From Gordonia jacobaea (GTDB lineage: Bacteria > Actinomycetota > Actinomycetes > Mycobacteriales > Mycobacteriaceae): a stretch of 64,000 nucleotides of DNA. Positions 58,383-64,000 of this stretch are shown one piece after another. Location: assembly GCF_001186365.1 (NCBI RefSeq), contig NZ_LDTZ01000017.1:413904-477903 (forward strand), written 5' to 3'. Each line of letters begins with the position of its first letter. The stretch's first letter is position 1. A model generated the notes under the pieces. The model saw only the letters and a list, made by a program, of their open reading frames with translations. It searched no databases and was not told the origin of the DNA. The position numbers were made by a program, and so were the translations under genes.

Positions 58383-59114
58383 GATGCCGCCGTCGCGGTC
58401 GACGAGGTGGGCGTGTTCGTTGAGTGACATCACCGAGGTCCCGCTTCGGCCAACGAGGAGTTTGGTCACCGATGCGTTGACCATCGTGCGAGCCATCGCA
58501 GGCCAGCGGTGCGGCGGCACTCCCCACAGTTCGGCGATCACCTGAGTGATGGTGCCCGCCGACGACACGACGAGGACGGTCTGCCCGCTGCCTGCCAACT
58601 CCGCTGCACGCTCGCCGGCACCGGTGACCCGCGAGCGGAACTCGGGATAGGTTTCGCCGGAGCCGGGTGGCGTGGTCGCGCCCTCGGCCTCCGCCATGCT
58701 CGTCTGGTCGATCCAGTGCGCGAGGCCTGCGTCGAGGCGCTGCTGATACGACTTCTGATCGGCGAACTCGTCCGGGGTCGCTGCGCCGACGAGCGCGGGC
58801 AGTTCGTACTCGTTCCACGCCGGGTCGACGATCGGTTCCGGTGCGGAGTCGAGTCGGGCGAGAACGCCGGCAAGTGTCTCGGTCTGTCGGGCCAGGTCGC
58901 CGCTGATCGCGGCGGTGACACCGCTGATCTGCGCGGACAGCAGGGTTCCGGTGAGGCCCGCCTGGACCCGACCCGTGTCGGTGAGGCCGGGGCCGGGGTT
59001 GCTCACGGCTGAGGCTGAGTCGTCGGCGGGCGCGTCTCCGGTGGGCGCACTGTCGGCGACCCCGTACGCGGACGGGTTGGCCTGGCCATGTCGTACGAGG
59101 TAGATCACTCCCAT
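58368..59114 (-). CDS. Histidine phosphatase (phosphoglycerate mutase-like) family protein
   Basis: This 248-residue branch-1 histidine phosphatase has the phosphohistidine motif YLVRHGQAN (His9) at the N-terminus. A later VLVVSSAGTITQVIAELWGV carries the region where the second catalytic His usually sits, but here the motif reads SSAGTI rather than the usual SHG. Loss of that His could lower or alter activity. The insert after residue 20 is rich in Ala/Asp/Ser. The substrate is unknown. Its last codons and stop lie in an 18-bp tandem duplication. The APH-like gene converges on it with a 34-bp gap. Confidence 0.83.
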   Translation of the reverse strand: MGVIYLVRHGQANPSAYGVADSAPTGDAPADDSASAVSNPGPGLTDTGRVQAGLTGTLLSAQISGVTAAISGDLARQTETLAGVLARLDSAPEPIVDPAWNEYELPALVGAATPDEFADQKSYQQRLDAGLAHWIDQTSMAEAEGATTPPGSGETYPEFRSRVTGAGERAAELAGSGQTVLVVSSAGTITQVIAELWGVPPHRWPAMARTMVNASVTKLLVGRSGTSVMSLNEHAHLVDRDGGIATFR

Positions 59115-59177
59115 GGTCGTAGAGCCTATGCGGTCGAGGAACGATGACTTCCGGGTGGCGTAGAGGTCGGTCTGTGT

Positions 59178-59597
59178 ATGGCGTCAACGTTGTTCATCAC
59201 GCTGCCCGTCGACGACACTGCGCGCTCGCGCAGGTTCTTCGAGAGCATCGGTTTCCGCACCGACGAATGGTTCTGCGACGCCGGAACAGTCTGTCTCCCG
59301 ATCAACGAGCGCACGATGCTGGTGCTGCTTGCCGCCCAGCGTTTCGCGGGGTACTCCGCGGCGGGTCGGGGCGCGCGGTTCTGTGCCGGCACGTCGCGCG
59401 AGGTGGTCCTCGCGTTCTCTGCGTCGTCTCGGCACGAAGTCGACGACATGGCCGACACCGCGCTGGCGAACGGCGCGACCGCGCTGCGTGAGCCCGACGA
59501 CCACGGCTTCACCTACAGCCGCAGCTTCTGCGATCCCGACGGCCACGCCTGGGAGATCGTGTGGATGAACCCGGGCGCGATCACCGAGGCGGGGTGA
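59178..59597 (+). CDS. VOC-family (glyoxalase/bleomycin-resistance-like) protein
   Basis: This 139-residue single-chain vicinal-oxygen-chelate protein has the beta-alpha-beta-beta-beta pattern twice. It starts STLFITLPVDDTARSRRFFESIGFRTD and ends FCDPDGHAWEIVWMNPG, the usual VOC closing motif with a metal-site Glu. Function cannot be assigned; many such proteins are isomerases, dioxygenases or binding proteins. It is divergent from the histidine phosphatase (63-bp gap). Its TGA stop is formed by the GTGATCTCGAC start of repeat locus E. Confidence 0.87.
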   Translation: MASTLFITLPVDDTARSRRFFESIGFRTDEWFCDAGTVCLPINERTMLVLLAAQRFAGYSAAGRGARFCAGTSREVVLAFSASSRHEVDDMADTALANGATALREPDDHGFTYSRSFCDPDGHAWEIVWMNPGAITEAG

Positions 59598-59770
59598 TCT
59601 CGACAAGCTCGATCAGCGGTGGGGCGCTCGATCAGCGGTTGGGCGGCCCTTTCCCGCTGATTGAGCCGGCCGCGAGCGGAGCGAGCTGCCGAGTCGAAAT
59701 CACCTGAGGTGGTCTCGACAGGCTCGACCAGCAGGTGCAGCTCCATCAGCGGGTGGGGCGCTCGATCAGT
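59594..59770. repeat. Dispersed palindromic repeat family, locus E
   Basis: It contains a GTGATCTCGACAAGCTCGAT-CAGCGG arm at 59594-59619, a short CGCTCGATCAGCGG unit, a full composite unit at about 59653-59732 like those of locus C, and trailing units to the sigma-factor stop. Both flanking stop codons (59595-59597 and TCA at 59766-59768) lie inside repeat units. Confidence 0.86.
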
Positions 59771-60854
59771 GCCAGGGGCTCGGCTGGGTGCGGGGCGGCG
59801 CGTCGTACGGGGTTGCGGGCAGGCCGAAGCGGGCGAAGTCGGTGGCGAGGTCGTCGCCGAAGAAAGCGACGACGTGCGTGACGCCGGGTGCTGAGTCGGG
59901 GCCCGCCGTGCCGAGTTCGAGAACCTGGAGTTGGAACGGGCGGTGCACGCCGTCGGGTTCGCGCATGTAAAGGCCGAATGCGGGTTGCCCGTTCGCGATG
60001 GTCGGTATGAGGATCTGGTCGCCCGCCTTCTCTGCGGGGCAGTTGTGTCGGATGAGCGTGCCGATCGCAGCCGGACCCTGGTACCAACCGGTGAAGGGCG
60101 GCATTTCCCAGATCGCCTTGTCGGTGAACATGTCGGCGATGGCGTCGACGTCGTACCGCTCGAACGCCGAGACATACCGTGCAAGCAGTTCACGTTTGGC
60201 GTCGTCGGTGATCTCTTCTGTCGAATCGTGCTGTGGCGCAGCATTCTTGAGTTGCTCGCGGGCGCGCTGCAGAAGGCTGTTCACGGTTGCGGTTGTGACG
60301 CCGATGGTGTCGGCCACCTCGGCGGCTCGCCACTGCAGGACGTCGCGCAGGATCAAGACGGCTCGCTGCCGCTCGGGCAGGTGCTGTAGCGCCGCGATGA
60401 ATGCGAGGCGGATCGACTCGCGTGCACCGACGACGTAGGCGGGGTCGGCGTCGTCGCCGGGAGAGATCTCGTCGACGGCGCCCGCGTACGGCTCGAGCCA
60501 CGGGACCTCGCCGTCGGTCTCGAGTGTGTCGGTGGGGTCGAAGGCGTCGCCGCCGAGCCCCGAGGGCAGCGGCCTGCGTTGTTTGCTCTGCAGTGCGGTC
60601 AGGCACGTGTTGGTCGCGATCTTGTGCAGCCACGTCCGTACCGATGCGCGGCCGTCGAACTTGTCGTACGCGCGCCAAGCCCGGAGGTAGGTGTCCTGGG
60701 TGAGGTCTTCTGCGTCGTGGTGCGACCCCATCATTCGATAGCAGTGGGCCAGGATCTCGCGGCGCAACGGCTCGGTCGCGGCGTGGAATTCGGCGTCGCC
60801 CGTGGTGGACGACTCGCTGGAAAGATGCGCAGTGGTGGCGGTCTGCGGGGGCAT
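59766..60854 (-). CDS. ECF sigma factor with SnoaL-like C-terminal domain (SigG-like)
   Basis: This 363-residue sigma factor of the mycobacterial SigG type has region 2 (LRREILAHCYRMMGSHHDAEDLTQDTYLRAWRAYDKFDG) and a long linker. Region 4 follows (LQHLPERQRAVLILRDVLQWRAAEVADTIGVTTATVNSLLQRARE). A C-terminal SnoaL/NTF2-like domain (about 225-340, with ARYVSAFERYDVDAIADMF) probably modulates activity in place of a separate anti-sigma factor. The ATG at 60852-60854 is preferred; a GTG ten codons earlier is possible. No anti-sigma gene is adjacent. Confidence 0.92.
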   Translation of the reverse strand: MPPQTATTAHLSSESSTTGDAEFHAATEPLRREILAHCYRMMGSHHDAEDLTQDTYLRAWRAYDKFDGRASVRTWLHKIATNTCLTALQSKQRRPLPSGLGGDAFDPTDTLETDGEVPWLEPYAGAVDEISPGDDADPAYVVGARESIRLAFIAALQHLPERQRAVLILRDVLQWRAAEVADTIGVTTATVNSLLQRAREQLKNAAPQHDSTEEITDDAKRELLARYVSAFERYDVDAIADMFTDKAIWEMPPFTGWYQGPAAIGTLIRHNCPAEKAGDQILIPTIANGQPAFGLYMREPDGVHRPFQLQVLELGTAGPDSAPGVTHVVAFFGDDLATDFARFGLPATPYDAPPRTQPSPWH

Positions 60855-61111
60855 GTGATCAAGGTTACGACAGGGCACCGACAAGCTCTACGGTTGAAAA
60901 CGTTCGATAGACGCGCAGGTCGGGTTCCTATCCCGATCGAAGTGGAACGCGACTTTTGCGCGCGGTGCGTCTAACCCGCGACGCCGCGCTCTCGGCGGCC
61001 TATTCTCGCCGGTAAACGCCTCTGCCGAGCGCGCGAAGTGGTCTGTGACCTGCGGCAAGGCTTGTGCAAGGGAGTTGCGGCCCGCTGCGATCAGTTGCTA
61101 GCTTCGTGCTC
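60855..61111 (+). promoter_or_regulatory. Intergenic region with a promoter placed for a leaderless start
   Basis: Between the sigma-factor and ROK-regulator starts the first 257 bp contain no gene. A -35-like TTGCGG (61075-61080) and -10-like TAGCTT (61099-61104), 18 bp apart, put transcription start at about 61111-61112, the ATG of the micro-ORF below. A small CTTG-TG-CAAG palindrome lies at 61061-61070. Confidence 0.5.
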
Positions 61112-61228
61112 ATGACGAGCGAGCACGACCGCGCCTTGGCGCAGATCTCAGAGGTGACCTACGTGATCACCGCTCTGGGTTGTCGTCTGCCGTTCGCCCG
61201 TGTGCTGTGTTGTCGCCGAATGCGTTGA
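61112..61228 (+). CDS. Candidate leaderless micro-ORF with Cys-Cys end (38 aa)
   Basis: An ATG directly at the predicted transcription start opens a 38-codon frame ending ...FARVLCCRRMR. It has three cysteines, including a consecutive pair (TGT TGT), in its last 15 residues. Leaderless short ORFs with clustered Cys codons act as cysteine-responsive attenuators in mycobacteria, though those usually precede sulfur genes. Here the downstream gene, 183 bp later, is an Rv0485-like ROK regulator. Chance is possible, as no ribosome site is needed or seen. Confidence 0.4.
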   Translation: MTSEHDRALAQISEVTYVITALGCRLPFARVLCCRRMR

Positions 61229-61368
61229 TCCGAGTTCTTCACTCTTCACCAACCTTCCGCATTCCACGCGAATCCTCCGCGATCATCGTCGACCGCCTGC
61301 CGTGCACATCGTTGCCGGACGCGTAGACAAATAGCTCGCGGCGCCACGATGTTGCGCGCCACGGATTC

Positions 61369-61396
61369 GCTGCACCGACACCGCTGCACCGACACC
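61369..61396. repeat. 14-bp tandem duplication upstream of the ROK regulator
   Basis: GCTGCACCGACACC occurs twice, head to tail (61369-61382 and 61383-61396), 15 bp before the regulator start. It may be a regulator half-site pair or slippage. The rest of 61229-61411 shows no gene or clear hairpin. Confidence 0.5.
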
Positions 61397-61411
61397 TAGG
61401 GACACCAACTC

Positions 61412-62728
61412 ATGACCGCAACCGTTGATCAGCCCATCCGCACCGCTACGCTTTCCTCACCGGTCCGACGGCCGGCCGCACGTCCGATCCCACGCAGGTC
61501 GACGCCACGGCCGACGCCTGTGCCAGGACTCGAACCACGTAGCGTCCGGAGAGGGGGGCGGCCGATTCAGATCGCGACACCGCGCCTTGAGCTCTCCGAC
61601 AAACCCGCAGCGCTCGTATTGCGCACCGCTCGACTCTCCGGCCCGATTTTCCGCGACGACGCCGCAGAGGCAACAGGATTGTCGATCTCGACCGTGAATC
61701 GCCAGGTCGGCGCGCTGCTGAAGGCGGGTCTCCTACGCGAACGCGCCGACCTTGCGCCCGCCGGGGCCATCGGACGTCCGCGCCTGCCGTTCGAGATCAA
61801 CGTGACCGACTTCCTGACTCTCGGTATCCACATCGGATACAAGGTCACCTCGATCACCACCCACGATCTGCTACACCGCGTCGTCGGTGCCATCCAGATC
61901 CCGACGCCGATCGCCGAGACCCCCGAGCAGACGCTGACCGCCATCGGCGACAGCGCACGTCGCTTCGTCGGCCGCTGGTCGAATCGTCGAGTGTTGTGGG
62001 CCGGTGTCGCGATCGGTGGCCGTGTTGCCGAGGGCGGCTTTGTCGACCATCCGCGTCTCGGGTGGTCGGATGCCCCGGTGGGCAACATCATCGCCGAAGC
62101 CGTCGGGCTGCCCGTCTCGGTCGCGTCGCACGTCGAAGCGATGGCAGCTGCCGAACTCGTGGTGAACCCCAGCGACAAGCGCTCGAGCTTCCTCTACTTC
62201 TACGCGCGTGAGATGGTCGGCATCGCGTTCAGCGTCGACGGCGCTGTGCACACACCGACCGCGGGCCCGCCGGTGATCGGGCACTTCCCGACCGGGGCGA
62301 CCACCCTGCTCGACCCGCGGCACACCGGTCGACTCGAGCCGACCGCCAGTGACACCGGCGTTGTCGAGGCCGCGCTCGCACTCGGACTCGACGTGACCGA
62401 CATCGAGGGTGTGCACGCGCTCGCCCGCGGCGGTGACGCAACCGCCCGCGCGCTTCTCGAAGAGCGCGCGACGGTCCTCGGCCGTGCGGTGGCGCTGATG
62501 GCCGACATCTTCAACCCCGACCACATCATCCTCGGCGGGCAGGCGTTCACGGACAATCCGTCGACGCTGCCGCTGGTTGCCACAGCGATCCGCGAGACCT
62601 CGGTATCGCCCAAACGCGATGTCCGTGTGTCTCATTCGGGTGTGACGGTGCAGCAGCAGGCGGCGGGAGCCGTCTCGCTCGACGCCGTCTACGGCGATCC
62701 GCTCGAGGCGCTCGCCGCGACAGCATAA
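61412..62728 (+). CDS. ROK-family transcriptional regulator (Rv0485-like)
   Basis: This 438-residue NagC/ROK-type protein has an Arg/Pro-rich N-terminal tail (about 1-55) and a winged helix (LVLRTARLSGPIFRDDAAEATGLSISTVNRQVGALLKAGLL). A ROK sugar-kinase-like domain follows (FLTLGIHIGYKVTS, LWAGVAIGGRV, LMADIFNPDHIILGGQAF). I recall M. tuberculosis Rv0485, a ROK regulator affecting pe13/ppe18, having the same length. The usual zinc-site cysteines of sugar-binding ROK proteins are not evident. It ends before a strong hairpin. Confidence 0.87.
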   Translation: MTATVDQPIRTATLSSPVRRPAARPIPRRSTPRPTPVPGLEPRSVRRGGRPIQIATPRLELSDKPAALVLRTARLSGPIFRDDAAEATGLSISTVNRQVGALLKAGLLRERADLAPAGAIGRPRLPFEINVTDFLTLGIHIGYKVTSITTHDLLHRVVGAIQIPTPIAETPEQTLTAIGDSARRFVGRWSNRRVLWAGVAIGGRVAEGGFVDHPRLGWSDAPVGNIIAEAVGLPVSVASHVEAMAAAELVVNPSDKRSSFLYFYAREMVGIAFSVDGAVHTPTAGPPVIGHFPTGATTLLDPRHTGRLEPTASDTGVVEAALALGLDVTDIEGVHALARGGDATARALLEERATVLGRAVALMADIFNPDHIILGGQAFTDNPSTLPLVATAIRETSVSPKRDVRVSHSGVTVQQQAAGAVSLDAVYGDPLEALAATA

Positions 62729-62731
62729 GGG

Positions 62732-62762
62732 GGCTCGCCGGCGCGGCGTGCGCCGGCGAGCC
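62732..62762. terminator. Bidirectional terminator hairpin after the ROK regulator
   Basis: A perfect 13-bp inverted repeat (62732-62744 and 62750-62762) with loop GGCGT lies in the 46-bp gap between the convergent ROK regulator and ABC permease. The flanks contain only short T runs. Confidence 0.8.
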
Positions 62763-62774
62763 TTGCGTTGATGC

Positions 62775-63623
62775 TCAGTCGGTGGTGCGGCGCGCGTAGT
62801 TGCGCAGCGCGAACGGCATGAACAGCAGCGTGAGCACGACGGCCCAGATCAGCGTCGACAACTCCGGGTAGCGCAATGGGAGTGCGGCGTCGGCTCCCGC
62901 TGCGGGTCCGTTGCCCCAGAGCACGCGCATCGCCTGGATGAGTGACGAGATGGGGTTCCACTCGGCGATGGTCCGCAGCCACGGCTGCATCGCCTCGGTG
63001 GGCACGAACGCGTTGGAGACGAACGTCAGCGGGAACAGCACGGAGAACATGAACCCGTTGACCGCTTCGACCGAGCGCAGCCACGAGCCGATCATGACGC
63101 CGAACCAGATCATCGCGAATCCGAACACCAGCACCAGCAGGAAGCCGAGGGTTCCCTCCCACACCGATGTGGTGATCCGCCAGCCGATGATCACGCCTGT
63201 CAGCGCCATCACGACGATGCCGATCGACGAGTGCAGCAGGCTCGCGATGCTGCGTCCGATCAGCACGGCCGATCGTCGGATGGGCAGCGACCGGAAACGG
63301 TCGATGATGCCCTTCTCGATGTCGGCGGTGATGCCGGTGGCGACGATGAACGCGGTGAACACGATCGTCTGACCCATGATGCCGGGCAGCAGGTACTGCT
63401 TGTAATTGATCGCCGGGTTGCCCGCGCTGATCGCCGGTCCGAAGACATAGGCGAACAGCACGACGAACATGATCGGCTGAATCGTCACGTCGGAGAGCAT
63501 CTCCGGCATGCGTCGAGTATGGATCATGTTGCGCTTCACCATGATCCACGCCTGTTGCCAGACGTTCGTCGGGTGGATCGGCGGGCGTTCGACCAGTTGG
63601 GATGTCAGCGATGTGGTGCTCAT
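62775..63623 (-). CDS. ABC-2 type exporter permease (DrrB-like)
   Basis: This 282-residue permease has six helices and the ABC-2 motif region ITADIEKGIIDRFRSLPIRRSAVLIGR. LFPLTFVSNAFVPTEAMQPWLRTIAEWNPIS near the end is typical of daunorubicin/polyketide-lipid exporters (DrrB). It starts 4 nt inside the ATP-binding gene's stop (ATGA at 63620-63623), so the two make one transporter. The cargo (drug or envelope lipid) is unknown. Confidence 0.9.
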   Translation of the reverse strand: MSTTSLTSQLVERPPIHPTNVWQQAWIMVKRNMIHTRRMPEMLSDVTIQPIMFVVLFAYVFGPAISAGNPAINYKQYLLPGIMGQTIVFTAFIVATGITADIEKGIIDRFRSLPIRRSAVLIGRSIASLLHSSIGIVVMALTGVIIGWRITTSVWEGTLGFLLVLVFGFAMIWFGVMIGSWLRSVEAVNGFMFSVLFPLTFVSNAFVPTEAMQPWLRTIAEWNPISSLIQAMRVLWGNGPAAGADAALPLRYPELSTLIWAVVLTLLFMPFALRNYARRTTD

Positions 63624-64000
63624 CGGATGTCTCCGCTCGAGGTGGGGGTGGCGTTGTCGGTGGCGTTGTCGGCGTCGGGGTCGTCGTCGGTGGTCTCGGC
63701 GCGGTGGCCGGTGAGGGAGAGGAAGACGTCGTCGAGGCTCGGTCGGGCGAGACCGATGTCGTCGACGGTGATTCCCGACTCGTCGAACCAGCCCGCGATG
63801 CGGGTGAGGTCGGCGAGGCCGGAGGCCGACGACGTCAGGGTGCGTGCGGTCTCGTCGATGAATACCTCGCCGCCGTTGCGACGCAACAGATCTTGCGCCG
63901 CAGGCAGTGACGCGGCGTTGGACACGGTGATGACCACACTTGCCGCGCCTGCGCGTTCCTTGAGTTGCAGCGGTGTGCCCTCGGCGATGACGCGACCCTT
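63620..64000 (-). CDS. ABC exporter ATP-binding protein (DrrA-like, 5' part outside the window)
   Basis: Only the last 126 codons are visible. They start KGRVIAEGTPLQLKERAG, the usual segment after the D-loop/H-loop of drug-exporter ATPases, and continue through the DrrA C-terminal extension (VVITVSNAASLPAAQDLLR, ARPSLDDVFLSLTGHRAE), which ends in an Asp/Ala/Thr-rich tail. Walker motifs lie beyond position 64000. An apparent internal GTG start at 63937 is not the gene start, because the frame runs open to the window edge. It is operonic with the permease. Confidence 0.9.
   Translation of the reverse strand, partial: KGRVIAEGTPLQLKERAGAASVVITVSNAASLPAAQDLLRRNGGEVFIDETARTLTSSASGLADLTRIAGWFDESGITVDDIGLARPSLDDVFLSLTGHRAETTDDDPDADNATDNATPTSSGDIR

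Overview
The window looks like chromosome of a high-GC, mycolic-acid-containing actinobacterium (order Mycobacteriales; Gordonia or a close relative is my best guess). The reasons are an Ag85-type mycolyltransferase, a DUF3068 envelope protein, a PE-PPE-type secreted hydrolase, an MmpL-type transporter, a POL-PE-LIG LigD with Ku, a split pntAA/pntAB/pntB, a SulP-carbonic anhydrase fusion, a KstR-type steroid operator and an Rv0485-like ROK regulator. The genus is inference; I saw no rRNA or tRNA gene, phage, IS element or CRISPR array.

Layout. 1-3.6 kb: encapsulin shell (cut by the window edge) with its DyP peroxidase cargo, then a flavoprotein. 3.6-8.2 kb: Ag85-like mycolyltransferase with a readable promoter and terminator, a DUF3068 protein and an UbiB-type kinase. 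8.3-17.9 kb: metal homeostasis, with an NmtR/CzrA-like ArsR sensor and MFS exporter divergent from a CopB-type ATPase, then nadB, a novel Cys/His protein and csoR-copZ-copA. CsoR-type boxes precede both ATPase units. 18-22.6 kb: a KstR-operator-controlled steroid dehydrogenase, a sulfite-oxidase-like membrane protein and a secreted hydrolase. 22.8-25.7 kb: NAD(P) transhydrogenase. 25.8-33.2 kb: a membrane PLC-like protein, a DUF218 protein, SulP-carbonic anhydrase, a metallophosphoesterase and a dienelactone hydrolase. 33.2-38.2 kb: divergent ligD and ku, with a Baeyer-Villiger-type monooxygenase joined to ku. 38.3-43 kb: MFS, SGNH hydrolase, a small membrane protein with a cupin behind a tetO-like palindrome, and lysG/lysE. 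43.4-48.3 kb: NarL-type two-component system, a small membrane protein and an MmpL transporter. 48.4-58.3 kb: FMN hydroxyacid oxidase, SARP-type regulator, alpha/beta hydrolase, MpaB-family protein, two TetR genes, and an acyl-CoA dehydrogenase with an APH-like partner. 58.4-64 kb: histidine phosphatase, VOC protein, SigG-like sigma factor, a possible leaderless cysteine-containing micro-ORF, ROK regulator and a DrrAB-like ABC exporter cut by the window end.

The most unusual signals lie at gene ends. (1) The histidine kinase-response regulator junction is a 20-bp tandem repeat. It turns one ATGA stop/start overlap into a chain of two seven-residue minicistrons, each overlapping the next start by 4 nt. 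(2) A dispersed palindromic repeat family lies in five convergent intergenic regions, and in several it supplies the stop codons of the flanking genes. (3) Short tandem duplications re-iterate stop codons at the 3' ends of the dienelactone hydrolase, ligD and histidine phosphatase genes. (4) A nested hairpin-forming segment sits in frame inside nadB.
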